Source: Victivallales bacterium
Lineage (GTDB): Bacteria; Verrucomicrobiota; Lentisphaeria; Victivallales; UBA1829
Reading direction: 5' to 3'
Assembly: GCA_016285335.1 (NCBI GenBank)
Contig: JAEEQO010000047.1
Location: forward strand, 1 to 16,370
DNA: 16,370 nucleotides
Made by a program: the position numbers and the translations under genes. The notes under the pieces were generated by a model. That model ran no database searches, was not told where the DNA came from, and saw nothing but the letters and a program-made list of their open reading frames with translations. Shown here in pieces: positions 1-7,180 of this stretch. Position 1 is the stretch's first letter. The number at the start of each line of letters is the position of its first letter.

Positions 1-71
1 CCGAACTTCTGTACGGGATCGGCTGGTTCATCGTTCACGCCTTCACCGGGCAACCCCTGTTCACTGACTGA
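1..71 (+). CDS. 3' end of an unidentified protein (partial)
   Basis: The reading frame through positions 3-68 is open and ends at a TGA at 69-71. It encodes a 22-residue C-terminus that begins ELLYGIGWFIVHAFTG and ends in LFTD. The stretch is aromatic and hydrophobic, which would suit the last membrane helix of an integral membrane protein, but it is too short to assign a family. A second frame is also open here, so the choice of frame is an inference from the more natural residue composition and the stop. A T6 run (78-83) lies just downstream and may be the tail of its terminator, although I see no good stem before it. Confidence 0.45.
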   Translation, partial: ELLYGIGWFIVHAFTGQPLFTD

Positions 72-258
72 TGCTTCTTTTTTGCACCCTTTTTTAACCG
101 GAAGTTTTTATGCTTTCGCGGCACGAAACAGTCTTTTTAACTTTTTTTGCGGTTTTTACAGCTCAATCCGAAAGATCGTGCGCACGCAAGCGTCAGCCGC
201 GCACTGCCAAAGTGGAGGCTCCGCTTCCCCATTTTTCCGCATCTTGCGGGGTTTCGGC

Positions 259-286
259 TTGATTTTACGGCTTTTTATGCTATCTT
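259..286 (+). promoter_or_regulatory. Sigma-70-like promoter of the Mpv17-like membrane protein gene
   Basis: A -35 box TTGATT (259-264) and a -10 box TATCTT (281-286) are separated by 16 bp. The surrounding 72-332 is otherwise non-coding and T-rich. The predicted start of transcription near 293 leaves a leader of about 40 nt before the ATG at 333. Confidence 0.45.
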
Positions 287-332
287 ATTAGTTACAGTTC
301 CACCCCAACTTTCACAAAAGGAAACATTTGCC

Positions 333-1073
333 ATGAAATTCAAAATCGGCGACATCATCGCGATCATCTACTTCGCAGCCTTCGTCTGCCTCGTCTTCTT
401 CTTCCCGCTGGACTACGGCCCCCACGGCAGCGCCGACCTGAGCAAGCTCGAAATCACCGGAAAGGTCGGCCTCTTCTGGTCCGGCTTCTCCACCGACGGC
501 ATCAAGGCGTTCGGACGCGTCGTCGGGCATTTCCCCTACATCTCCGGCTTCCTGAAGGTCGGCCTGCTCGCCACGCTCGGTGAAATGATCAAGGTGCGCG
601 GCAAGACCGGCAGCTGGAAGACCCCCGATCTCCTCCTGAAGTTCCTCGTCTGGGGCGTGTACGGCATGCTCTTCACCATCGCCTTCGCGCTCTTCGGCAA
701 GGGCATCGCCGCCGTCATGGGCACCCCGGTCTGGCCGCTCACGTTCGAAAACGAGACCGCGCAGCGCATCTGGCAGGCCTTCTCCACGTCCTTCTGGACC
801 AACCTCATCTTCTGCTTCCCGATGATGCTCAGCCACGATTACTGGAACACCTGCATCGCCAGGAAGCGTTTCCTCGGCGGCGCCGAGTTCCTCGAGGGCA
901 TCGACAAGCACCTCTGGGGTTCCTATCTGCTGAAGACCATCGTCGTCTTCTGGATTCCGGCGCACACCATTACGTTCGCGCTCCCCGCGAACTACCAGGT
1001 CCTCATGAGCGCGTTCCTCAGCCTCGCCCTCGGATTCATCCTCACCATCAAGCCCAAAAAGAAAGCCGAATGA
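333..1073 (+). CDS. Membrane protein with Mpv17/PMP22-like C-terminus
   Basis: The 246-residue protein starts at ATG 333, where AAAGGA (317-322) gives a ribosome site 10 nt upstream. The longer frame back to 147 has no such site and its extra residues look non-coding. Hydrophobic segments are visible at about residues 7-25, 101-120, 155-167 and 197-238. The last segment, with W207, P209, F215, P218, Q222 and L237, follows the spacing of the Mpv17/PMP22 signature (aromatic-P ... F ... P ... R/Q ... L). That family is best known from eukaryotic mitochondrial and peroxisomal membranes, where a channel role has been proposed. The function here is unknown. A small lipoprotein gene follows 75 bp downstream in the same direction with no clear terminator between, so they may share a transcript. 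The family call rests on pattern recognition of one region only. Confidence 0.8.
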   Translation: MKFKIGDIIAIIYFAAFVCLVFFFPLDYGPHGSADLSKLEITGKVGLFWSGFSTDGIKAFGRVVGHFPYISGFLKVGLLATLGEMIKVRGKTGSWKTPDLLLKFLVWGVYGMLFTIAFALFGKGIAAVMGTPVWPLTFENETAQRIWQAFSTSFWTNLIFCFPMMLSHDYWNTCIARKRFLGGAEFLEGIDKHLWGSYLLKTIVVFWIPAHTITFALPANYQVLMSAFLSLALGFILTIKPKKKAE

Positions 1074-1148
1074 CCGCGTTTTTCCGATTCCGGCTTTCCA
1101 TTACCCCCACATAACAACACAACAAACTCAAACGAAAGGCATAACATC

Positions 1149-1367
1149 ATGAAAAAGATGCTCTTCACCCTCACCGTCCTCGCCGCGGCCGCCGCTGCCA
1201 TGACCTTCACCTCCTGCGAGAAGAAGGAAACCGCCGGCGAAAAGCTCGACAACGCGGTCGAAAACACCAACAAGGCCGCCGAGAAGTTCACCAAGAAGGC
1301 CGAAGACGCCGCTGCCGAGACCAACAAGGCCGTTGGCGACGCCATCAACGACACGTTCAAGAAGTAA
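1149..1367 (+). CDS. Small coiled-coil lipoprotein
   Basis: A 72-residue protein starts at ATG 1149 with GAAAGG (1134-1139) as a ribosome site. Residues 1-22 form a signal peptide with a K-rich n-region and an Ala-rich h-region, ending in FTSC. C23 is the likely lipidated cysteine, with an F at -3 that departs slightly from the strict lipobox. The mature part (24-72) is almost entirely K, E, A, N and T, with a repeating amphipathic pattern (AVENTNKAAEKF, then AAAETNKAVGDA) that predicts one long helix or coiled coil. It resembles YtxH-like and Lpp-like small envelope proteins in style. It is probably anchored in the periplasm, perhaps as a stress or structural factor, but its function is not recognised. 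It is followed by a palindrome and a terminator. Confidence 0.85.
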   Translation: MKKMLFTLTVLAAAAAAMTFTSCEKKETAGEKLDNAVENTNKAAEKFTKKAEDAAAETNKAVGDAINDTFKK

Positions 1368-1384
1368 GAGGTCCCGCCTCTCCC

Positions 1385-1400
1385 CGAATCGTTCGATTCG
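1385..1400. repeat. Perfect 7-bp-arm palindrome after the lipoprotein gene
   Basis: CGAATCG-TT-CGATTCG reads the same on both strands apart from its 2-nt centre. It lies 17 nt after the lipoprotein stop and directly before the terminator stem. It may be an extra RNA hairpin or a protein-binding site. Confidence 0.6.
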
Positions 1401-1439
1401 CCCCGGTCCCGCCATCGCGGAACCGGGGATTATCTTTTG
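1401..1439 (+). terminator. Intrinsic terminator of the lipoprotein gene
   Basis: CCCCGGT (1401-1407) pairs with ACCGGGG (1422-1428), with one internal mismatch and a further CCGC/GCGG stretch (1409-1412 with 1417-1420). A T-rich tail ATTATCTTTT follows. The position right after the 1367 stop fits termination of the lipoprotein transcript. Confidence 0.75.
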
Positions 1440-1470
1440 TCAGGGAAATGCCAACAGGGCAAGACAACCA

Positions 1471-1629
1471 ACTGAATATAAGGCGAGATACGGAGCGCTT
1501 GTTGGACGGGGGATGAATTCAAAGAAGGCAATCGTAGTCATCGCAAGGAAACTGATGCAGATGATTCGAACTGTTTGGCTTCAGGACAGGAAATACGTCA
1601 ACCTTCTGACTGTATCCAAAATGAAGTAA
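1471..1629 (+). pseudogene. C-terminal remnant of an IS110/IS1111-type transposase
   Basis: An open frame without a proper start encodes a KARYGALVGRGMN... segment (from 1480) and then SKKAIVVIARKLMQ (1522-1563), VWLQDRKY (1576-1599) and a stop at 1627-1629. The pattern K-K-A-I-V-x-x-A-R-K-L followed about 15 residues later by a Y after a basic turn is characteristic of the very C-terminus of IS110-family transposases. Everything upstream (DEDD catalytic domain, serine domain) is missing and the frame runs back into the lipoprotein terminator. The surrounding DNA is lower in GC than the neighbouring genes. I infer a truncated insertion sequence. The match is from memory of the family and is short, so it could be coincidental. 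Confidence 0.5.
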
Positions 1630-2076
1630 AATTTCCTTCTTGTTCCTTAGTTCTGTTTTGCTGTAGATACAGATAATTGGTTTTGCAGTACGTCGTTTTA
1701 GTAGTGCTTGCCTTCAAAATAAGGTTTCCAGCACAGTTTACGAGTGCTGCTTTTGAACAGAACAGCAAAATGCGGGACAGGAGATTGAACAAGTTCAGCG
1801 AAGCCCGACTCCGACGAGCTCGACGGCCCATTCTCGTCGGGCTTTCTGAACGCCCCTGCCGCCGTCAATAACAGCATCCGATTTGTCCGTTTCAAACCGC
1901 ACAAAAGAAACAAAAACTTTCACCAACACTGCCGACATACCCAATGCCGACAGACAGGAGATTATTGCCAATAATTGCAAAAAAGCTGAAAGTCTTTCAA
2001 AAAATCGACAATATCACGAAAAAGTGAGATTTCTCCCTTGACTTTTTCATAACAGCGTAGCCGCGCACTACATCGG
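1630..2076. other. Low-GC gene desert, probable IS or gene debris
   Basis: No convincing coding frame is present: the frames on either strand lack ribosome sites and give unrecognisable peptides. The GC content is visibly lower than in the flanking genes. The only strong structure is the hairpin at 1801-1844. It may be residue of the same mobile element whose transposase end lies just upstream. Confidence 0.4.
1801..1844. repeat. Hairpin with two mutually exclusive stems
   Basis: AAGCCCGAC (1801-1809) is perfectly complementary to GTCGGGCTT (1836-1844). The inner CCGACGAG (1811-1818) is perfectly complementary to CTCGTCGG (1833-1840), so the two 8-9 bp stems compete for the same right arm. 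On the plus strand the right arm runs into TTTCT, a weak terminator-like tail. No gene reads into it from either side. Confidence 0.55.
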
Positions 2077-2090
2077 CACCACTTGTGGTG
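2077..2090. repeat. Palindrome abutting the TPR gene stop codon
   Basis: CACCAC-TT-GTGGTG sits immediately next to the minus-strand stop codon (2091-2093). On the minus strand it is the first thing after the stop, but no T-run follows in that direction. A T-rich stretch lies on its plus-strand side. A role in 3' end formation is possible but unproven. Confidence 0.45.
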
Positions 2091-3470
2091 TTATTTGTTT
2101 TCCTCGTAGAACTTGTTGATGCGCTCGGCGACGTCCATGTACTTGATATCGACGGCGTAGATCTGCTTGAAGCAGTCGAGGGCCTCTTTCTTCTTGCCCA
2201 TGGTGTCGTAGGTGCAGCCGAGGTGGTACAGCGTGAACATCTTGTCGGCGTTCATGGTGGGCATGTCCTCGAGGGCGCGGTTGAACTGCTCGATCGCCAT
2301 GTCGAACTGGTTCTTGGCGGCGAAGCAGCGGCCGAGGTAGACGATGGCGATCAGGCGGTGCTGCGGGTTGCGCTGGGCGATCTGGAACTGTTCCAGAGCT
2401 TCGTCGACCGCGCCGCCTTCCCAGAGGACTTCGGCGAATTCGAAGCGGATCTGGAGGTCGTTCGGGTACTTGAGGATACGGTCCTGATAACGCTCCATGC
2501 GGTAATCGTAGTTGGCCTTCTTCTCGGCGTCGATCTCCTCCTGCGGGCGGCCTTCCTTGATCATCTGTTCGACCTTGCGCTTGGAGATTTCGGTGTTGGC
2601 TTTTTCGATCGCCTTGTCGATGGCGGGGTCCAGCGTGCCCATCTTTTCGACGATCCAGTTGTAGGCCTCGATCGCCTTCTCGTATTCCGCAGCGCGGAGG
2701 TAGAGCTCGGCGAGGCGGCGGCGGGTGTCGATGGATTCGCTGCCTTCGGCGATCTCCTGTTCGTACTTGCCGATCATCTCGCGGATATCGTCCTCGGCGC
2801 GGATGATGCGGTCGCCCTGGTCCTTGTTGCCGGTGTTGAGGTTCTTCTTGAAGTCGGACTCTCCGCCCTGGCCCCACTTGCCCTTCTCCATGGAGGCGAG
2901 TGCGGCGGCTTCACGCAGGAGCGCGAGCTTTTCGAGGTCGCCGGGATACTTGTCGGCGAGCTTCTGGCAGATGGTGAGGTACTTGATGCCCTGTCCGTCG
3001 GCCTTGTAGTATTCGCCGAGCTTGACGATGTTGGCTTCGTTCTTGTCGTCCTTTTCCACGATGATCTCATAGGCTTCCACTGCGATGAACATGGCGCCGA
3101 GCTTTTCGGCGGCGCCCGCGAGCAGGGTGAGGGCCGCGGGATTGAAGAGGTTGCATGCGAGGGCTTCTTCCGCCTGGTCCATGGCTTCTTTCGGTTTCTT
3201 GGCCTTCAGCATGTTGCCTTTCGTGAGGAACTTGGCGGCCTTGACCATGGACAGCGCCTTCGCGACGGCGCCCATCTTCGTCGAGTATTCGCGCTCGCAC
3301 TTGCGGAGTTTCTCGCGGGCGTCGAGGAATCCGGGATCGAACTGCACGATCTCCTTGAAGAGCGTGATCGCGTATTCCAGATTGTTCTGGTTCATGACTG
3401 TCAGCGCCTTGGTGTAGGCGGCCTTGGTTCCGGCAGGGACGTCTTTCAACGTCTTTTTGACGATGGCCAT
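2091..3470 (-). CDS. Tetratricopeptide-repeat protein
   Basis: The 459-residue protein starts at the complement of 3468-3470, with a strong AGGAGG (complement of 3481-3486) 10 nt upstream. It has no signal peptide or membrane helix, so it is probably cytoplasmic. Helical repeats of TPR type are visible at about residues 17-56, 90-145, 250-280 and most clearly at 340-365, 373-402 and 412-445 (for example VYLGRCFAAKNQFDMAIEQF and YHLGCTYDTMGKKKEALDCF). A charged, less repeat-like stretch with predicted helices spans about 200-330. TPR proteins act as protein-binding scaffolds. No enzymatic domain is visible and the partner is unknown. It is divergent from mnmE and their control regions overlap. 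The name is a domain description, not a function. Confidence 0.9.
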   Translation of the reverse strand: MAIVKKTLKDVPAGTKAAYTKALTVMNQNNLEYAITLFKEIVQFDPGFLDAREKLRKCEREYSTKMGAVAKALSMVKAAKFLTKGNMLKAKKPKEAMDQAEEALACNLFNPAALTLLAGAAEKLGAMFIAVEAYEIIVEKDDKNEANIVKLGEYYKADGQGIKYLTICQKLADKYPGDLEKLALLREAAALASMEKGKWGQGGESDFKKNLNTGNKDQGDRIIRAEDDIREMIGKYEQEIAEGSESIDTRRRLAELYLRAAEYEKAIEAYNWIVEKMGTLDPAIDKAIEKANTEISKRKVEQMIKEGRPQEEIDAEKKANYDYRMERYQDRILKYPNDLQIRFEFAEVLWEGGAVDEALEQFQIAQRNPQHRLIAIVYLGRCFAAKNQFDMAIEQFNRALEDMPTMNADKMFTLYHLGCTYDTMGKKKEALDCFKQIYAVDIKYMDVAERINKFYEENK

Positions 3471-3493
3471 AAGTAAGAAACCTCCTCATGGGG

Positions 3494-3522
3494 TTGAAAA
3501 ATGCGCTTTCGCGGTGTATAAT
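3494..3522 (+). promoter_or_regulatory. Consensus sigma-70 promoter of mnmE
   Basis: TTGAAA (3494-3499), a 17-bp spacer and a perfect TATAAT (3517-3522) form a near-ideal promoter. Transcription would begin near 3529. The site lies within the 5' leader of the divergent TPR gene, whose ribosome site is at 3481-3486. The AT-rich stretch 3515-3540 may also hold that gene's own -10 region, which I could not place exactly. Confidence 0.8.
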
Positions 3523-3549
3523 ATAGTATATAAAACTACAACCTGTTTG

Positions 3550-3580
3550 CGGGAAAATCAAGCCCGTTTCCCGTTTTTTT
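3550..3580 (+). terminator. Intrinsic terminator inside the mnmE leader (candidate attenuator)
   Basis: CGGGAAA (3550-3556) pairs with TTTCCCG (3567-3573), and a clean T7 run (3574-3580) follows directly. It lies about 20 nt after the predicted transcription start and 24 nt before the mnmE start codon. The loop contains CCCG (3563-3566), which could instead pair with the CGGG of the left arm (3550-3553), giving an alternative fold that breaks the terminator stem. A conditional attenuator is an inference. Confidence 0.7.
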
Positions 3581-3603
3581 CAGTTATTTTTGGAGATTTC
3601 ACC

Positions 3604-5022
3604 TTGTTCGAGCATGAAAACGATACGATCGCGGCGGTCTGCACCGGGACCGGCGGCGCTGTCAGCATCATCCGCATCTCCGGCCCGCGCGCGCTCGATA
3701 TCGTGCGCTCCGTCTGGCGCGGAAAGCGCATGCCCGGCCCGGACTGCCCCCGCGTCATGCTGTACGGACGCCTTGTTTCCGGGAGCGAAGACGAAGCGGG
3801 AGCGGGCAAAGCGGGCGAACCTTCGCTGGCCGTGTTCATGCCCGGGCCGCGCAGTTTTACGGGCGAGGACGTGGCGGAAATCCACTGCCACGGCGGGAGC
3901 TTCGCGGCGAGACGCGCGCTCCGGCTGGCGCTCGGGGCGGGGGCGAGGCTGGCGCAGAACGGCGAATTCACGCGCCGGGCGTTCCTCAACGGCAAGCTTG
4001 ACCTGACGCAGGCGGAAGGCGTGCTCGACCTTATCAACGCCGGCAGCGAACGCGCCGGGCTGCTCGCCGAACGCCAGCTCAACGGCGCGGTCGGCTCGCT
4101 CGTCCGGGAGATCCGCGCCGAAGTCGTCCATCTGCTCTCCGAATGCGAATCCCGCCTCGATTTCTCCGAAGAAGACCTCGACTGGATGCCGCCGGAAACG
4201 TTCTGCAAAAACGTGGCCGCCCTGCGGAAACACGCCGCCGAACTCGCCCTCACAGCACGCGCGGGCAACCTCATCCGCGACGGCGTGTCCCTCGTGATCG
4301 CCGGTCCTCCGAACGCCGGAAAATCCAGCCTGCTGAACCGCATGCTCGGCTACGACCGCGCGATCGTCACGCCCATCCCCGGCACCACCCGCGACACGCT
4401 CGAGGAATCCGTCTCCATCGGCGGCATCCGGTTCCGCGTGACCGACACCGCCGGGCTCCGCGAGGCGGAACAGGCCGACCCCGTCGAGGCGATGGGCATG
4501 GAGAGGTCGCAGCAGTCGCTCGGCGCCGCCGACATCGTGCTGTGGCTGCTGGACGCCTCCGCTCCGGCGGAAACGTTTCCCGCTCAATTCGATGCCATGC
4601 AGCGCGCACGGTCCGCTGTCCGCGGCAAGTTCATCCCCTGCTGGAACAAGATGGACGAGGCGGCGGTCACACCTGACAAGCTCGTGGAAAACGCGGACTC
4701 CGAACTTGTTTTCGAGCATATTTCCGCCCGCACAGGCGATGGCCTCGACCGGCTGTTCCGTCGCCTGGAGGAGACTGCGTGGGACGGCCTGCCCGCCGCC
4801 GCTCAGTCCGGCGCCGCCGCCGTCTCCGAACGCCACGCCGCCCTGCTCGAACAGGCCGCGAATCATCTCGACGCCGCTTCGGAAGATGCCGCGCGGGGTT
4901 CCTGGGAGCTCGCGGGAAGTTCGCTCCGAACGACAGCCGAACTCATCGGCTGCATCACGGGCGAGACGGCCACACCCGACATCCTCGACGAGATCTTCTC
5001 GCGTTTCTGCATCGGGAAATAA
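3604..5022 (+). CDS. mnmE: tRNA modification GTPase MnmE
   Basis: MnmE works with MnmG to add the cmnm5/nm5 group to U34 of certain tRNAs, in the cytoplasm. I place the start at TTG 3604, with GGAG (3592-3595) 8 nt upstream. This gives the family-typical N-terminus FEHENDTIAAV and a usual length of 472 residues, whereas the frame further upstream contains the promoter and terminator. The N-terminal formyl-THF-binding domain is followed by the helical domain and an inserted Ras-like G domain: G1 GPPNAGKSS from residue 234, TRDT, DTAG with its D at 281, and NKMD at 348-351. The protein ends with the diagnostic CIGK (469-472), whose Cys is needed for modification. All key motifs are intact. It stands alone here, with no mnmG nearby. 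Confidence 0.97.
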   Translation: MFEHENDTIAAVCTGTGGAVSIIRISGPRALDIVRSVWRGKRMPGPDCPRVMLYGRLVSGSEDEAGAGKAGEPSLAVFMPGPRSFTGEDVAEIHCHGGSFAARRALRLALGAGARLAQNGEFTRRAFLNGKLDLTQAEGVLDLINAGSERAGLLAERQLNGAVGSLVREIRAEVVHLLSECESRLDFSEEDLDWMPPETFCKNVAALRKHAAELALTARAGNLIRDGVSLVIAGPPNAGKSSLLNRMLGYDRAIVTPIPGTTRDTLEESVSIGGIRFRVTDTAGLREAEQADPVEAMGMERSQQSLGAADIVLWLLDASAPAETFPAQFDAMQRARSAVRGKFIPCWNKMDEAAVTPDKLVENADSELVFEHISARTGDGLDRLFRRLEETAWDGLPAAAQSGAAAVSERHAALLEQAANHLDAASEDAARGSWELAGSSLRTTAELIGCITGETATPDILDEIFSRFCIGK

Positions 5023-5137
5023 GCCGTTCCATCGCCCTGTTCAGTTTCATTTTGCCCGGATGACGTTAAACTAATGTTGTAACGTTCAGATTAACGGATA
5101 AAAGAACGGTGCGATTCGCTTTTTTTGCAAAACGCAC

Positions 5138-5166
5138 TTGGTTTTTTGCCGGAACGGTGGTATAAT
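5138..5166 (+). promoter_or_regulatory. Promoter of the GH43 gene
   Basis: TTGGTT (5138-5143), a 17-bp spacer and a perfect TATAAT (5161-5166), preceded by TGG, form an extended -10 promoter. It lies 115 bp after mnmE, so the glycosidase has its own transcript with a leader of about 40 nt. Confidence 0.75.
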
Positions 5167-5212
5167 AAAGCTGAAAACGAAACAGAACATTCCCCACCGA
5201 AAAGACAGCTTC

Positions 5213-6910
5213 ATGCACCGCTTCCGCCCTCAGAAAAACATGAAATGGAATTCATTCTTCCTCCTCGCCGCGCTCGCGTTCTGCGCCGGCATCACCCTTC
5301 ACGCCCAGGATAAACGCGAGTGGGGCAAATGGGACCGCTGGGGCGACCTCGGAAACGGCACGTACCTGAACCCGGTCATCCCCGCCGATTACAGCGACCT
5401 GGACTGCATCCGCGTCGGCGACGATTACTACGCCATCACTTCCACGTTCCAGTTCTCGCCCGGCATGACGATCATCCATTCCACCGACCTGGTGAACTGG
5501 CGCATCGTCGGCAACGCCGTGCCCGACCTGACGCAGATCGGCGAGGCGCTGAACTGGACGAAGATGGACCGTCCGGCGCGCGGCATCTGGGCGGGCACAC
5601 TGCGCCACCACGACGGCCGGTTCTACCTCTTCTTCGGCACCCCGGACGAGGGGTACTTCATGACCAGCGCGCCGAAGCCGGAAGGGCCGTGGGAACCGCT
5701 CACGTGCCTGCTTGCCGAAAACGGCTGGGACGACTGCACCGTCATGTGGGACGACGATGGCACGGCGTGCTTCGTGGGCACATGCTTCAAGGACAATTAC
5801 AAGACGTACATGTTCCCGATGACCCCGGACGGGAAGAAGATCGACCGCAGCAAGGGCGTGCTGCTGAACGAAGGCTGGGGCCGCGAGGCGAACAAGCTCA
5901 TCAAGGTCGGCGACTGGTACTACCTTGTCTTCAGCGAGCACAAAAACGGCATCGGCCGCTACGTGATGGCGAAGCGCGCGAAAAAGATGCTCGGACCGTA
6001 CGACGAGGAAAAACAGCTTGCTCACGCCAGCGCGGACGCCCACGAGCCCAATCAGGGCGGCATCGTGGAGGGCAGGGACGGCAAGTGGTATTTCCTGACG
6101 CACCACGGCGACGGCGACTGGAGCGGCCGCATCGTGAGCCTGCTGCCCGTGACCTGGATCGACGGCTGGCCCATCATCGGGAAAGTCCAGCCGGACGGCA
6201 TGGGGAAAATGCAGTGGGAGGGCAAGATCCCGGTCGCCGAGGGCGAAAAGAATGTTTCCCTGGCGGATAAACCGTATCTTCAGACGAGCGACGATTTCGA
6301 CCGGACGGACGGGAAGCTCAATCCCCAGTGGCAGTGGAACTATCAGCCGCGGAAGGAGTTCTTCTCCCTCACGGAACGCTCCGGCTTCCTTCGTCTGAAG
6401 GCGTTCCGGCCGCTGGAAAAGAACAAGCTGATGAAAGCCGGGAACACCCTCACGCAGCGCAGTTTCCGCAAGCCGTTCAACGAGGTCACGGTCAGGATGC
6501 ACATCGCCACCCCGGAACAGAATGGTCTGAAAGCCGGTCTGTGTCATTTCTCGTCCGACCATTCCGCCATCGGCATCGTCGTGGAGAACGGCGCGGTCTA
6601 CTTGGAAACTCGCCGGAACGACCGGGTCGAGCGCGGCCCGAAGGTGGCTCGGTACATTGTCGAGCGTCCCGCGAACAACGACCGAGTGAAAATGATCGTA
6701 CAGCCGGTTTACATCTGGTTCCGTTCGACCTGGGGGCTGGACGGCGTGTCGCACTATTCCTACAGCCTCGACGGCGTGAACTACACGCCGTTCGGCGAGC
6801 CGTACCGCCTGCAATGGGGCAACTACCGCGGCGACCGCATCGGCATCTACACGTTCAACGACGACGCGGACGCCGGCTTCGTCGACGTCGACTACCTGCA
6901 CTACCGCTAA
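5213..6910 (+). CDS. Secreted GH43 glycosidase (beta-xylosidase/alpha-L-arabinofuranosidase type)
   Basis: GH43 enzymes remove xylose or arabinose from plant polysaccharides by inverting hydrolysis. With the start at ATG 5213 the protein has 565 residues. ATG 5240 is an alternative start, giving a cleaner signal peptide; neither has a strong ribosome site. A signal peptide ends near residue 31 (ITLHAQ), so the enzyme is periplasmic or secreted. The five-bladed propeller begins at NPVIPADYSDLD. By family alignment the general base is D62, the pKa modulator is D174 (DDCTVMWDDDG) and the general acid is E225 (REANKLIK), all present. Residues from about 358 to 565 form a C-terminal beta-sandwich domain of the concanavalin-like type common in this family. 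Exact substrate cannot be read from sequence. An araB gene about 8 kb downstream makes an arabinoside plausible. Confidence 0.93.
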   Translation: MHRFRPQKNMKWNSFFLLAALAFCAGITLHAQDKREWGKWDRWGDLGNGTYLNPVIPADYSDLDCIRVGDDYYAITSTFQFSPGMTIIHSTDLVNWRIVGNAVPDLTQIGEALNWTKMDRPARGIWAGTLRHHDGRFYLFFGTPDEGYFMTSAPKPEGPWEPLTCLLAENGWDDCTVMWDDDGTACFVGTCFKDNYKTYMFPMTPDGKKIDRSKGVLLNEGWGREANKLIKVGDWYYLVFSEHKNGIGRYVMAKRAKKMLGPYDEEKQLAHASADAHEPNQGGIVEGRDGKWYFLTHHGDGDWSGRIVSLLPVTWIDGWPIIGKVQPDGMGKMQWEGKIPVAEGEKNVSLADKPYLQTSDDFDRTDGKLNPQWQWNYQPRKEFFSLTERSGFLRLKAFRPLEKNKLMKAGNTLTQRSFRKPFNEVTVRMHIATPEQNGLKAGLCHFSSDHSAIGIVVENGAVYLETRRNDRVERGPKVARYIVERPANNDRVKMIVQPVYIWFRSTWGLDGVSHYSYSLDGVNYTPFGEPYRLQWGNYRGDRIGIYTFNDDADAGFVDVDYLHYR

Positions 6911-7130
6911 CACGGCAAGCCGTGCTGAAGCTGTGTTTGGCTTCGCTCAAACACGAAGGACAAGTCCTTTACCGCAGCAGTACACGACTTCGCTCCGGCA
7001 CGCGCTTTTCAGCCAAGATAAGGTTGTGCCATCCGCGCCTCGCGGTCGAAGTAAACGGTCGAGTGCAAGCGAGCTTTCCGAGGAGCGAAGCGACCCCCGC
7101 GAAGCGTTCTTTTTTCTCGTTTGCGGGCAA
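6911..7130. repeat. Block of short palindromes and repeated 8-mers
   Basis: This non-coding segment contains CACGGC-AA-GCCGTG (6911-6924), GTGTTTG/CAAACAC around an 8-nt loop (6933-6954), AAGGAC-AA-GTCCTT (6956-6969) and CCGCG-CCT-CGCGG (7033-7045). The 8-mer CTTCGCTC occurs at 6941 and 6988, and as its inverse GAGCGAAG at 7083. GCTGAA near 6923 can also pair with TTCAGC near 7009, so the left half may fold as one large branched structure. The first hairpin starts directly after the GH43 stop and may end that transcript, though it has no T-run. The style resembles intergenic REP-like elements. No transposase or tRNA is present. Confidence 0.6.
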
Positions 7131-7180
7131 ACTATGCCTCATGTTTGTTCGTATTTCACAAAAAATAGGATGTCTTAGTG

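Noticed and set aside
312..965. Long minus-strand frame opposite the Mpv17-like gene
   Set aside because: It is a shadow of the GC-rich gene: acidic and low-complexity, with no ribosome site and no family resemblance.
1656..1770. 9-bp inverted repeat TTTTGCTGT/ACAGCAAAA as possible IS ends
   Set aside because: Too short and too close together (about 100 bp) to be ends of an element; no target duplication seen.
1776..1963. 11-bp direct repeat GACAGGAGATT at 1776-1786 and 1953-1963
   Set aside because: Only two copies without flanking symmetry; it could be chance or trivial debris in a decayed region.
2085..3476. 463-codon plus-strand frame over the TPR gene
   Set aside because: The minus frame has clear TPR repeats and an AGGAGG site. 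The plus frame is a V/L/E/D-rich antisense shadow.
3580..4866. Long minus-strand frame over mnmE
   Set aside because: mnmE has every family motif on the plus strand, and the antisense frame has none.
5108..5128. Terminator of mnmE at GCGATTCGC plus T7
   Set aside because: The stem is only 3 bp, so it is not convincing despite the good T-run.
5252..6913. 553-codon minus-strand frame over the GH43 gene
   Set aside because: It is V/R/A/D-rich antisense of a GC-rich gene, with no start signal.
6911..7130. CRISPR array or tRNA in the palindrome block
   Set aside because: There is no regular repeat-spacer pattern, and no cloverleaf with a T-loop could be found.
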